A stretch of 64,000 nt of DNA from JANSYL01 sp965229695 (GTDB taxonomy: Bacteria > Pseudomonadota > Alphaproteobacteria > Rhodobacterales > Rhodobacteraceae). The stretch lies in the NCBI GenBank assembly GCA_965229695.1, contig OZ245921.1, forward strand, positions 2,418,001 through 2,482,000, in the 5' to 3' direction. The notes below the pieces were generated by a model. The model was not told the origin of the DNA. It saw only the letters and a list, made by a program, of their open reading frames with translations, and ran no database searches. How positions within the stretch are numbered: the first letter of the stretch is position 1; the number at the start of each line of letters is the position of its first letter. The position numbers and the translations under genes were made by a program. Below, one piece after another: positions 40,587 to 48,360 of this stretch.

Positions 40587-41339
40587 CTAATGGCCAGGCG
40601 GTTTTGGGATCGGCAGCGCCATGTAATGCGATTTGGGAATCGGGATGACGGTGCGCAGGCCGATGATGGCCTGGTCCTCTGCCGCAAGGGCGCTAAGCGC
40701 GTCTGTCATCGCGGCCAGATATGGGGTGGGGTCGACCTGCCCGGCGGTGATGAAGCTGAGGCCGGGGGAGGGGGGCGTGCGGGCAATCACCTTTAGCTGA
40801 TTGGCAAACCCATCCCAGCGGGCGATCCCGTCCCAGGTGACGGCATCCAGCGCCGCCAGATCGGCGCGCCCTTCGGCCACCGCCATCGCGCTGCTGCGAT
40901 GGGCGCCGGTCTCAAGGAGCTTGGCGAAGGGGATGCCTTCGGCCTCGGCCATTAGCTTGGGCGCGGCCCAGCCCGATTGGCTGTCGGGTGCGTTAAAGGC
41001 AAAGCTTGCGCCATCAAAGGCGGAAAGGCTGCCGCGCGCATCGTCGGCGCGGGCGATAATGACGGAATAGTATTCACCCGGCCCCGCGCCAGGCAGACCG
41101 TAATCGCCCGCGCCGATCAAGGTGACCTGATCGGCAAAGGCCGTGCGGTAGGGGTAATTGCAGATCTGGCCTAGGACCAAATCGGGCCGGGCCCAGGTGG
41201 CGTGGATCGGGGCGTCATGGTCGAGCGTCGCGGGGGCCGCGATGCCGTGATCGCCCAGCGCATTCCGCAGCAGCGCCCAATAGGCGTCATGGGCCGCGCG
41301 ATTTTCGGCGCGCAGATACATGGGGAAGGAGGCGATCAT
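40587..41339 (-). CDS. PhnD-like periplasmic-binding-fold protein without signal peptide
   Basis: This 250-residue protein resembles PhnD/SsuA-type binding proteins. It has HATWARPDLVLGQICNYPYRTAF, GEYYSVIIARADDARGSLSAFDGASFAFN, DSQSGWAAPKLM and AVAEGRADLAALDAVTWDG. It begins directly in the fold (MIASFPMYLRAENRAAHDAYW) and has no signal peptide, so it is probably cytoplasmic. No phosphonate genes are nearby. It could be a cytosolic small-molecule binder; function unknown. The TerB-like gene lies six bases upstream. Confidence 0.75.
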   Translation of the reverse strand: MIASFPMYLRAENRAAHDAYWALLRNALGDHGIAAPATLDHDAPIHATWARPDLVLGQICNYPYRTAFADQVTLIGAGDYGLPGAGPGEYYSVIIARADDARGSLSAFDGASFAFNAPDSQSGWAAPKLMAEAEGIPFAKLLETGAHRSSAMAVAEGRADLAALDAVTWDGIARWDGFANQLKVIARTPPSPGLSFITAGQVDPTPYLAAMTDALSALAAEDQAIIGLRTVIPIPKSHYMALPIPKPPGH

Positions 41340-41345
41340 CGCGGC

Positions 41346-41789
41346 TCAGGCGCGGCGGGCTTCGACCCGTTGGCGGGCCAGATTGCTGTCGCGGTCATTG
41401 ATGCCCAGCATCGGCGCGACCATGCGCAAAAGCGCGTCTTCCTCATGGTCGCGGGTGCCATCGGCCAGGACGATATCCCAGAGCGCCTCGATCACCGCCG
41501 CGCGGTCGTCGTAAGGAACGCAATCCTTGATGGCGCGGGTGAAACGCACCGTGTCGGGGGCTTCGGATTCAAGCGTTTCTGCGTCGGCGCGCAGCTTGGT
41601 CACCTCAAACGGGGAAAGATCGTAGCGCGCGGTCAGCAACCGGTCGATGCGGTCACGCTCAACCTCGGCATAGTCGCCATCGGATCGGGCGATGCGCACA
41701 AGCAGCGCCGCCAGCGCCAGGCGGGCGTCGTCATAGGGCAGCGGCTCGGGTTCGGGGGCCGTCAAGCGGCGGATCAGATCACCAAACAT
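41346..41789 (-). CDS. TerB-family protein
   Basis: This 147-residue protein is alpha-helical with the TerB pattern: LALAALLVRIARSDGDYAEVERDRIDRLL in the first half and a matching second half ALWDIVLADGTRDHEEDALLRMVAPMLG. The two acidic SDGD and ADGT loops are the metal-binding-like positions of this family. It is cytoplasmic. Such proteins occur widely outside tellurite resistance, and no other ter genes are present. It is probably co-transcribed with the PhnD-like gene downstream. Confidence 0.85.
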   Translation of the reverse strand: MFGDLIRRLTAPEPEPLPYDDARLALAALLVRIARSDGDYAEVERDRIDRLLTARYDLSPFEVTKLRADAETLESEAPDTVRFTRAIKDCVPYDDRAAVIEALWDIVLADGTRDHEEDALLRMVAPMLGINDRDSNLARQRVEARRA

Positions 41790-41826
41790 GGCAAGCCATA
41801 TAGGCGGTCCGGTGGCCGGGGAAAAG

Positions 41827-41855
41827 CCGCGCCCGAGGATTGGCCCCGGGCGCGG
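41827..41855 (-). terminator. Terminator of the AhpD/CMD-like gene
   Basis: On the minus strand CCGCGCCCG-N11-CGGGCGCGG forms a 9-bp GC stem followed by CTTTTCCCC, ten bases after the stop of the gene at 41865. Confidence 0.7.
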
Positions 41856-41864
41856 CGGCGAAGA

Positions 41865-42437
41865 TCACTCGGCAGCTTCGATCGAACGGCGGGTCCAGAG
41901 GAACTTTTCAAAGGCTGCATCAGTGGGGGTTTCGAAGATTGCGTTGGTGAAGTTCGACATCACCTTTTGCGCGAGTATCAAGATCACATCCAGGATCGCA
42001 CGCTCGCCGAAACCGGCGGCTTCAAAGGCGGCAATCTGATCGGCCGAGGGGCGGCCGTGATTGTCGCGCACGGCCAGGGTGAAGGCGCGCAGCGCTTCCA
42101 GTTTCGCATCGGGCAATGGGGTTTCATCGCGCAGCGCATCGATGATGGATTGGTCGATCTTTTCCATATGGGCGATGCCGGTATGGGCGGGCACGCAGTA
42201 ATGGCATTCGTTGGCGACATTGACCGTCATCCAGACCACGGTGCGTTCTTCGGGGGTGAAGGCGGTGCCTTGCACGGCCAGGCGGTGTAGGTGCTGGTAG
42301 CCCTCGAGCAGGCCGGGGCTTTCGGCCATCACGCCATGCAGCGAGGGCAGGCGGCCAAAGGCTTTGATTGAGTTTTCCAAAAGTGGTTTCGAGGCCTCGG
42401 GCGCGGTGTCGAGGGTATGAACGGTGGTGCTGGGCAT
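41865..42437 (-). CDS. Carboxymuconolactone decarboxylase / AhpD-like protein
   Basis: This 190-residue all-helical protein has the CMD/AhpD core: ERTVVWMTVNVANECHYCVPAHTGIA, in which the CxxC pair and downstream His form the peroxidatic/disulfide site. It also has DAKLEALRAFTLAVRDNHGRP. It probably reduces peroxides or acts as a thiol-dependent reductase; a decarboxylase role is unlikely. The start at 42437 follows AGGAAG. The frame extends upstream without conserved sequence. Confidence 0.85.
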   Translation of the reverse strand: MPSTTVHTLDTAPEASKPLLENSIKAFGRLPSLHGVMAESPGLLEGYQHLHRLAVQGTAFTPEERTVVWMTVNVANECHYCVPAHTGIAHMEKIDQSIIDALRDETPLPDAKLEALRAFTLAVRDNHGRPSADQIAAFEAAGFGERAILDVILILAQKVMSNFTNAIFETPTDAAFEKFLWTRRSIEAAE

Positions 42438-42487
42438 GGGAACGCTTCCTGCGCTTGGGTGACAAGTCGCAGAGATATAGGGAAAAG

Positions 42488-42513
42488 CCCCCGCGCTTGT
42501 ATAGGCGCAGGGG
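42488..42513 (-). terminator. Stem-loop with T tract between phzF-like and CMD-like genes
   Basis: On the minus strand CCCCTGCGC-N8-GCGCGGGGG (one T-G pair) is followed by CTTTTCCC. It lies 126 bases after the PhzF-like stop and 50 bases before the next start. It could terminate the former or attenuate the latter. The rest of the 201-base gap shows nothing clear. Confidence 0.55.
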
Positions 42514-42638
42514 CGCAGGTCTGACCCCTGCAGGAACGCAGAGAGTTCGCAGCTTTCTTGCCCGCCAGTTAAGAGAATCTTAGGCCGAAACTCACAATCC
42601 TTCACGCCCGGTCACAGGGTGGTGAGGTGCGATCCGCG

Positions 42639-43532
42639 CTAGGGCACGCGGGTATGGCCGTGCGAGATTTTGACCGCCTGACCCGCGACCCGGATTTCCG
42701 CCAGATCGCCCCCGCTGACATCGATGGTCAGATGCAGGCGGCTGGGGCGGCCCATTTCGACACCTTGTGCCAGACTTAGCGCATTTTCGCCCTCGACCAG
42801 GGTGCCATTGGCGTGAAGCTGCGCGGCCAGGATGGCGGTGGCCGAGCCGGTGGCGGGGTCTTCGGGGATGCCATCGGTTGGCGCAAACATGCGGGCTTGG
42901 ATGTCGGTCGCATCGCCTTGGGCATAAACGTAAAGCCCGACGGCAGATCGCCCGGTATCGTCAATCGCAGCCTCGGCCAGCAGATCGGACCAGCCCGGTT
43001 CGCGCGCAGCGGCGCGGTCTAGCGCATCAAGGCTGGCGACCTGGGCAAACAGAAAGGCGGGGCCAGCCTGATACGCGCCGGTCTGGTGTGGGCCCATATC
43101 TGCCAGCGTCAGGCCAATGGCCTTGGCGACGGTTTCGGGCTTGGGCGCGGTGCCGATGGGCTGGGGCAGGCGCGGGGCGGTGAACTCGGCCCGTTCCGAC
43201 CCTACCGCGCCTGTCAGGGTGACCGGCACAAGGCCCGCGACCTCCTCCAACGTCAGGGTGCCGTTCTGGGCTTGGGGCGCTAGATGGATCGAGCAACCGA
43301 CGGTTGGATGCCCGGCAAAGGGGATTTCCGAATAGGGCGTGAAGATGCGGACCTTGGCGGTGTGGGCGGGGTCAGCCGGGGTTTGGATAAAGATCGTCTC
43401 GGAGAGGTTAAACTGCCGCGCGATGGTCTGCATTTGCGCGGTGCTGAGCCCGTCAGCCTGTTCCACAATCGCCAATGGATTGCCCGAAAACGGGGTGTCG
43501 GTGAAAACATCATAGATGTGGAAGGGCAGCAT
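42639..43532 (-). CDS. PhzF-family isomerase/epimerase-like protein
   Basis: This 297-residue protein has the PhzF two-lobed fold with pseudo-repeats: HIYDVFTDTPFSGNPLAIV at the start, FNLSETIFI with the candidate catalytic Glu, RIFTPYSEIPFAGHPTVG, and RMFAPTDGIPEDPATGSATAILAA in the second half. PhzF relatives are small-molecule isomerases; the substrate is unknown and no phenazine genes are present. The start MLPFHIYDVF at 43532 follows GGAGG; a longer frame adds unrelated residues. Confidence 0.88.
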   Translation of the reverse strand: MLPFHIYDVFTDTPFSGNPLAIVEQADGLSTAQMQTIARQFNLSETIFIQTPADPAHTAKVRIFTPYSEIPFAGHPTVGCSIHLAPQAQNGTLTLEEVAGLVPVTLTGAVGSERAEFTAPRLPQPIGTAPKPETVAKAIGLTLADMGPHQTGAYQAGPAFLFAQVASLDALDRAAAREPGWSDLLAEAAIDDTGRSAVGLYVYAQGDATDIQARMFAPTDGIPEDPATGSATAILAAQLHANGTLVEGENALSLAQGVEMGRPSRLHLTIDVSGGDLAEIRVAGQAVKISHGHTRVP

Positions 43533-44013
43533 ATTCGACCTCCGCGCGCTGGAAACCCATGGGGGTTTAGCTGAGCGCGGATTGTTGGGGCGGGCAAGGG
43601 GCAAGCGCACCGCGATCCATCAATTCTTGTGCGCCTGGTCAGTGCGGCCTGTCATGGGCGCCAAGGCGCGGCCAAGCCGATCTGGCCGATGGGTCGGGGC
43701 GGCCCCGTCTGAGGCTGGGTGCCGGTCGGCCTCTGGTTAGGGTGGGGCGGAACGGTGCATGTCTCAGGAAAGGCAGATCAGGCGGCGCCGCCAATGCTGC
43801 GGCGGTTCCGATCCGCTGGCCGGGGCCAACGGGGACATATGCGCGGTGTCCGATCCCGCCCGCGCCTGGGCCCAATGAGGGGGCTGTCTTGGGCGCAGTT
43901 TGGGATGAAACCAATGCAGATGCGGGCTGCCAACCCGCGTGATCGCGATCAAGGGCGGGTTTAGCGCGGCAGAGTTAACAAATCGCCAAGATCGGTGGCC
44001 CGCGCAGAATCCT
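43533..44013. other. Long intergenic stretch without a convincing gene
   Basis: About 480 GC-rich bases between the divergent PhzF-like gene and ivd. Short open frames on both strands (for example around 43639-43914) have low-complexity Arg/Pro/Gly-rich translations and no ribosome-binding sites, so none is called. Nothing resembling an RNA gene was seen. Confidence 0.5.
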
Positions 44014-44063
44014 TTGACTCAGGTCACGGCCTGCCCTATTAAATGAACAAGCGTTCAATTAAT
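44014..44063 (+). promoter_or_regulatory. ivd operon promoter overlapping a dyad operator
   Basis: TTGACT (44014-44019) and TATTAA (44037-44042) are 17 bases apart, a good sigma70-type promoter. The dyad ATTAAATGAAC-AAGC-GTTCAATTAAT (44038-44063), with one mismatch, covers the -10 and start region. TGAAC-N4-GTTCA-type sites are common for TetR-family regulators of acyl-CoA degradation, so repression lifted by an acyl-CoA is a reasonable guess. The regulator gene is not in this window. Confidence 0.7.
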
Positions 44064-44074
44064 GGGAGAGTTGG

Positions 44075-45238
44075 ATGTTTCTCGGCTCTATGAAATTCGA
44101 TCTGGGCGAAGATATCGAGGCGTTGCGCGACATGGTGCATCGCTGGGCGCAAGAGCGCGTGAAGCCGATGGCCGATGAGATCGACAAATCCAACGCATTC
44201 CCCAACGAGCTATGGTCTGAGATGGGCGAGCTGGGTTTGCTGGGGATCACCGTGGATGAGGCTTATGGTGGCGCGGGCATGGGCTATTTGGCCCATATCG
44301 TGGCGGTGGAGGAGATCAGCCGTGTATCAGCCTCGGTCGGGTTGAGCTATGGGGCGCATTCGAACCTGTGTGTGAACCAGATCAAGCTGAACGGCACGTC
44401 GGAGCAAAAGGAAAAATACTTGCCGGGGCTGGTGTCGGGCGCACATGTGGGCGCGCTGGCAATGTCCGAGGCCGGTGCGGGCTCGGACGTGGTGGGCATG
44501 AAGCTGCGCGCCGATAAAAAGAATGACCGCTATGTGCTGAACGGCACGAAATACTGGATCACGAATGGGCCGGATGCTGACACTTTGGTGGTTTATGCCA
44601 AGACCGACCCGGAGGCTGGATCGAAAGGCATGACCGCCTTTTTGATCGAGAAAGAGATGGTCGGATTTTCCACCAGCCCGCATTTCGACAAGATGGGGAT
44701 GCGCGGGTCAAACACCGCCGAGCTGATCTTTGAAGATGTCGAAGTGCCGTTTGAAAACGTGCTGGGCGAAGAAGGGCGCGGGGTGGCCGTGCTGATGTCG
44801 GGCCTGGATTTCGAACGTGTGGTTTTGTCGGGCGTGAATATCGGGATCATGGCGGGCTGCTTGGATGAGGTCATGCCCTATATGGTCGAGCGCAAGCAGT
44901 TCGGGCAGTCGATTGGCAATTTCCAACTGATGCAGGGCAAGATTGCGGACATGTATACCAGCATGAATTCGGCCCGCGCCTATGCTTATGAGGTCGCGAA
45001 GGCTTGCGACCGGGGTGAGGTGACGCGCCAGGACGCGGCCGCTTGCGTGCTTTATGCCTCGGAAGAGGGGATGAAAGTGGCGCATCAGGCGGTGCAGGCC
45101 ATGGGCGGGGCGGGTTTCATGAATGACAGTGCGGTCAGCCGCATGTTCCGCGACGCGAAGCTGATGGAGATCGGGGCCGGAACCTCGGAAATTCGGCGCA
45201 TGTTGGTGGGCCGGGAATTGATGGGGATGATGGGGTGA
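44075..45238 (+). CDS. ivd: Isovaleryl-CoA dehydrogenase
   Basis: This 387-residue flavoprotein of the acyl-CoA dehydrogenase family oxidises isovaleryl-CoA to 3-methylcrotonyl-CoA in leucine breakdown. It shows ALAMSEAGAGSDVVGMK, KYWITNGPDADTLVVYAKT and MGMRGSNTAELIFEDVEVP, with RKQFGQSIGNFQLMQGKIADMY in the C-terminal helix bundle. A glutamate in LDFERVV (about residue 247) is at the unusual catalytic position of isovaleryl-CoA dehydrogenases. It opens the operon with methylcrotonyl-CoA carboxylase and HMG-CoA lyase genes, which confirms the substrate. Confidence 0.95.
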   Translation: MFLGSMKFDLGEDIEALRDMVHRWAQERVKPMADEIDKSNAFPNELWSEMGELGLLGITVDEAYGGAGMGYLAHIVAVEEISRVSASVGLSYGAHSNLCVNQIKLNGTSEQKEKYLPGLVSGAHVGALAMSEAGAGSDVVGMKLRADKKNDRYVLNGTKYWITNGPDADTLVVYAKTDPEAGSKGMTAFLIEKEMVGFSTSPHFDKMGMRGSNTAELIFEDVEVPFENVLGEEGRGVAVLMSGLDFERVVLSGVNIGIMAGCLDEVMPYMVERKQFGQSIGNFQLMQGKIADMYTSMNSARAYAYEVAKACDRGEVTRQDAAACVLYASEEGMKVAHQAVQAMGGAGFMNDSAVSRMFRDAKLMEIGAGTSEIRRMLVGRELMGMMG

Positions 45239-45287
45239 GTTTGCGCGCCACCATATTCCTGGGTGCTGTGGGGCCGGTCTGGGATTT

Positions 45288-45310
45288 GGGTATTTTTGGC
45301 CAGATGAAGG
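45288..45310 (+). repeat. Dispersed element core, copy D
   Basis: GGGTATTTTTGGCCAG followed by ATGAAGG, 50 bases after ivd and about 28 bases before the next gene. The tail matches copy C (GGCCAGATGAAGG). No strong hairpin precedes it here, so this copy looks reduced. Confidence 0.6.
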
Positions 45311-45338
45311 GGGGATCGACCCCGCGCGGTGAGGGGCC

Positions 45339-45653
45339 ATGTCGCGTTTGATGATCCTTTCGGTGGCTGGGCTGGTGCTGTTTGCGGGTGCGATTGGGGT
45401 GATCACCGGGTTGCGCTACGCGCCGGTGAGCGAGACCGACATTATTCTGCGCGCCGCGGAGGCGTATCATGCCGAGACCGGTGGGGATCACAGCCATTGT
45501 TATGCCCGACCCTCGCCCTTGGAAGCGGTGCGGCTGGTGGTGATTTGTGCCGCCGAGCTGGGTGAGGATGGGGCCTGGGCCAGGGCTTATGATCGCTGGG
45601 GGCGGGATGTGACCGATGGCTTGGCGGGCCTGGATTTGGGGTTGCAGATATGA
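45339..45653 (+). CDS. Small membrane-anchored protein of unknown function
   Basis: This 104-residue protein has an N-terminal membrane anchor or signal (LMILSVAGLVLFAGAIGVITG). A short exported domain follows, with two cysteines (HSHCYARP and VVICAAELG). No family was recognised. It is between ivd and mccB. GAGGGG precedes the ATG, and its stop overlaps the next start by four bases (ATGA), so it is part of the leucine-degradation operon. Confidence 0.7.
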   Translation: MSRLMILSVAGLVLFAGAIGVITGLRYAPVSETDIILRAAEAYHAETGGDHSHCYARPSPLEAVRLVVICAAELGEDGAWARAYDRWGRDVTDGLAGLDLGLQI

Positions 45654-46246
45654 AGGGCTGGGGGATCGCAGGCGCGGTGGCGGTGATGGCGGGTACGGCC
45701 TGGGGTCAGGAGACGCCTTTGCCGGATTACCCCACCTGTTTGGCCGTGGCGGTAGGGCAGTTTGAGAGCGATTTGACCCGCAGTCGCAATCAGGCGTCTG
45801 AGCCGAATTTCGAGATCGTCAGCCGCGATGCGATTGAGTTTTGCGGCACGCTGGCGGTGGTGGCCTGTGATCGGTCGGGCGATCCGGCGGGCTGTCAGAC
45901 GGGGCTGGCCGAGACCCAGGTCGCGTTGCGTGAGGCCGTTTTGGCGGGCTTGCCCACGCCCGAGGTGGTGCGTGGCTTGGACCCGATCTGGTCAGACGGG
46001 CTTTATCCGCAGCTATGGCAGGTGGCGCATGGGTCGTCAGCGGGCCCCGATTGTGCCGGGGCGGATGCGGTTTATGAGGTTTGGTGCCAGACCTGGCAGG
46101 CAAGTTTGAAATTGGCCGAGGCCGTGATGCTTTGGCAGGTGGCGCGGGTTTTGGGAGCGGCGGAGCCGGCGGTGGAGGCGGGCTGGGTTGGCCCACCGCC
46201 CCCGCCCACACCCATGCGCCGACCGGGCGCGGAGGGAGATCAATGA
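45650..46246 (+). CDS. Exported protein with six cysteines, unknown function
   Basis: This 198-residue protein has a signal peptide (WGIAGAVAVMAGTAWGQ). The mature domain carries six cysteines (PTCLAV, EFCGTL, VACDRS, AGCQTG, PDCAGA, VWCQTW), likely forming three disulfides in the periplasm. The tail is proline-rich (VGPPPPPTPMRRPG). No family was recognised. It overlaps both the upstream small gene and mccB by four bases, so the operon context is firm while the function is unknown. Confidence 0.72.
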   Translation: MKGWGIAGAVAVMAGTAWGQETPLPDYPTCLAVAVGQFESDLTRSRNQASEPNFEIVSRDAIEFCGTLAVVACDRSGDPAGCQTGLAETQVALREAVLAGLPTPEVVRGLDPIWSDGLYPQLWQVAHGSSAGPDCAGADAVYEVWCQTWQASLKLAEAVMLWQVARVLGAAEPAVEAGWVGPPPPPTPMRRPGAEGDQ

Positions 46247-47856
46247 GATTGCAATCGAGTTTCAGCGCCGGATCGGCGGTGGCCCAGGAAAACCGCGCCG
46301 CGCATCTAGAGGCGTTGCGCGTGGTCGAAGAAGCCGCCGCCTTGGCCGCAGCCGGTGGCGGAGAACGCGCGCGGGATCGGCATGTGAAACGCGGCAAAAT
46401 GCTGCCGCGAGAGCGGGTGGCCAATTTGCTCGATCCCGGCAGCCCGTTCTTGGAGGTGGGCGCGACGGCGGGCCATGGCATGTATGGCGGCGCGGCGCCC
46501 TGTGGCGGCGTGATTGCGGGCGTTGGCCTGGTCGAAGGGCGGCGGGTGATGGTTGTCTGCAACGACGCCACGGTCAAAGGCGGCACCTATTACCCGGTCA
46601 CGGTGAAAAAGCATCTGCGCGCCCAGGAGATTGCCGAGGAATGCCATCTGCCTTGTATCTATCTGGTCGATAGCGGCGGCGCGAACCTGCCCAATCAGGA
46701 TGAGGTGTTCCCGGACCGGGATCATTTTGGGCGGATTTTCTACAACCAGGCGCGGATGAGCGCGAAGGGCATCGCGCAGATCGCGGTGGTGATGGGGTCG
46801 TGTACGGCCGGTGGCGCTTACGTGCCTGCAATGTCGGATGTCTCGATCATTGTGAAAGAGCAGGGCACGATCTTTTTGGCCGGGCCGCCTTTGGTCAAGG
46901 CCGCGACCGGTGAGGTGGTGAGTGCCGAGGATTTGGGCGGCGGGGACGTGCATACGCGCCTATCGGGGGTGGCGGACTACCTGGCCGAAGATGATGGCCA
47001 TGCGCTGGCGTTGGCGCGGCGGGCGGTGCGGTCGCTTGGGGCGCCGGCTGTCGGGGATGGTGGGTTGGCACCCACCCTACAGGGGCGACCTCCGGCCTAT
47101 GATCCCGAGGAGTTGTTGGGCGTGGTGCCAGCCTCGCTCAGCACGCCTTATGACATTCGGGAGGTGATCGCGCGGGTCGTGGATGACAGTTGGTTTGATG
47201 AGTTCAAGCCGCGTTTCGGCGAGACCATTGTGACCGGGTTTGCGGAAGTTATGGGCCTGCCTGTTGGGATCATTGCTAATAATGGCGTGCTGTTTTCCGA
47301 AAGCGCGCAGAAAGCGGCACATTTTGTGGAGCTATGCTCGCAGCGGAAAATCCCGCTGGTGTTTTTGCAGAATATCACCGGTTTCATGGTGGGGCGGAAA
47401 TACGAGAATGAGGGGATCGCGCGCCATGGGGCCAAGATGGTGACGGCGGTGGCCACAACCTCGGTCCCGAAAGTGACGATGGTGGTGGGCGGCTCTTTTG
47501 GGGCTGGGAATTACGGCATGGCCGGTCGCGCCTATCAGCCGCGTTTCATGTGGTCTTGGCCCAATAGCCGGATTTCGGTCATGGGGGGCGCGCAGGCGGC
47601 GGGCGTTTTGGCCACGGTCAAACGTGACGCGATGGAGCGGGCCGGGGAGGTTTGGTCAGCGGCGGAAGAGGCCGCGTTCAAGCAGCCCACCATCGACATG
47701 TTCGAGGCACAATCGCACCCGCTTTATGCCAGTGCGCGGCTTTGGGATGACGGGATTGTCGACCCGCGCAAGAGCCGGGAGGTTTTGGCCCTGAGCCTGG
47801 CGGCGGCGCTGGAGGCCCCGATTGAGGACACGCGGTTTGGCGTGTTCCGGATGTGA
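46243..47856 (+). CDS. mccB: Methylcrotonyl-CoA carboxylase beta subunit (carboxyltransferase)
   Basis: This 537-residue carboxyltransferase moves CO2 from biotin to 3-methylcrotonyl-CoA. Visible family segments are KRGKMLPRERVANLLDPGSPFLEVG, NDATVKGGTYYPVTVKKHLRAQEIA, LPCIYLVDSGGANLPNQDEVFPDR, GSCTAGGAYVPAMSD, NITGFMVGRKYENEGIARHGAKM and FGAGNYGMAGRAYQPRFMWSWPN. In the linker before YDPEELLGVVPASL there are about a dozen extra residues encoded by a palindromic stretch (47059-47076). It starts within the stop of the six-cysteine protein gene. Confidence 0.95.
   Translation: MRLQSSFSAGSAVAQENRAAHLEALRVVEEAAALAAAGGGERARDRHVKRGKMLPRERVANLLDPGSPFLEVGATAGHGMYGGAAPCGGVIAGVGLVEGRRVMVVCNDATVKGGTYYPVTVKKHLRAQEIAEECHLPCIYLVDSGGANLPNQDEVFPDRDHFGRIFYNQARMSAKGIAQIAVVMGSCTAGGAYVPAMSDVSIIVKEQGTIFLAGPPLVKAATGEVVSAEDLGGGDVHTRLSGVADYLAEDDGHALALARRAVRSLGAPAVGDGGLAPTLQGRPPAYDPEELLGVVPASLSTPYDIREVIARVVDDSWFDEFKPRFGETIVTGFAEVMGLPVGIIANNGVLFSESAQKAAHFVELCSQRKIPLVFLQNITGFMVGRKYENEGIARHGAKMVTAVATTSVPKVTMVVGGSFGAGNYGMAGRAYQPRFMWSWPNSRISVMGGAQAAGVLATVKRDAMERAGEVWSAAEEAAFKQPTIDMFEAQSHPLYASARLWDDGIVDPRKSREVLALSLAAALEAPIEDTRFGVFRM
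47059..47076. repeat. Palindromic stretch inside the mccB coding region
   Basis: GGTGGGT-TGGC-ACCCACC, followed by CTACAGGGG, encodes part of a Gly/Leu/Ala/Pro-rich linker (DGGLAPTLQGRPP) between the two carboxyltransferase lobes. The GGGTGGGT/ACCCACCCTA theme is a frequent repeat in bacterial intergenic DNA, so this may be an in-frame insertion. Confidence 0.5.
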
Positions 47857-47880
47857 AGGCGCGCGTTCTGTCCTTGGGCG

Positions 47881-47942
47881 GGGCGAGGGGGCTGTCTGCC
47901 CCCTCGCGCTCCCCCGAGGATATTTTTGAAACAGAGAAGGGG
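47881..47942 (+). repeat. Dispersed intergenic hairpin element, copy B
   Basis: CGAGGGGGC-TGTCT-GCCCCCTCG is followed by a CCCCCGAGGATATTTTTG block and AAACAGAGAAGGGGA. It matches copy A in loop and tail while the stem differs by paired changes. It fills the 93-base gap between mccB and the ASCH-type gene and ends in that gene's ribosome-binding site. Confidence 0.75.
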
Positions 47943-47949
47943 ATGGGCC

Positions 47950-48360
47950 GTGGGATTGGATGAGGTGCTGGCGCGCTATCCCGGGGCCGAGACCTTTCGG
48001 TTTGGGGATACGCCGGAATTGACCGGTCTTTTGACCGAGCTGGTGCGGGTGGGCAAGAAGCGGGCCACCTGCATTTCCGAAGCGGAACTGGCGGGTGGGG
48101 AGGCCATGCCGGTGGTGGGGCGCTGCGATGTGGCCTTGAACGCGGATGGAACGCCCGCGCTGGTGATCCGAACCGTGGAGTTGCGCAAGACGACCTTTGC
48201 CGAGATGACCGAAGAGATGGCGTTGATGGAAGGCGAGAATGACAGCCTGGACGGCTGGCGCGATGATCATGCGCGCTATTTCCGCGAACGCGGTTGGTTC
48301 GCGCCGGATATGGTTTTGATTTGGGAGCGGTTTGAGCTGGTGGAGGATTTTGCGGCGTGA
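47950..48360 (+). CDS. ASCH-domain protein
   Basis: This protein of about 136 residues starts at GTG 47950. It has the PUA-like ASCH pattern: LVRVGKKRATCISEAELAGGEAMPVVGRCDVALNADG followed by VIRTVELRKTTFAEMTEE, and the DGWRDDHARYFRERG helix. ASCH proteins bind RNA or modified nucleosides; related ones are N4-acetylcytidine amidohydrolases. Its role in a leucine-degradation operon is unknown. The AAGGGG of repeat B lies seven bases upstream. Its stop overlaps the next gene's start (GTGA). Confidence 0.75.
   Translation: MGLDEVLARYPGAETFRFGDTPELTGLLTELVRVGKKRATCISEAELAGGEAMPVVGRCDVALNADGTPALVIRTVELRKTTFAEMTEEMALMEGENDSLDGWRDDHARYFRERGWFAPDMVLIWERFELVEDFAA

Noticed and set aside
40587..41339. 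Phosphonate ABC transporter locus
   Set aside because: Only a PhnD-like protein lacking a signal peptide is present; no permease, ATPase or C-P lyase genes adjoin it.
42639..43532. Phenazine biosynthesis
   Set aside because: The PhzF fold is widespread in unrelated isomerases and no other phz genes are present.
43639..43942. Short open frames in the gap before ivd
   Set aside because: No ribosome-binding sites, Arg/Pro-rich composition and frames open on both strands; nothing supports translation.
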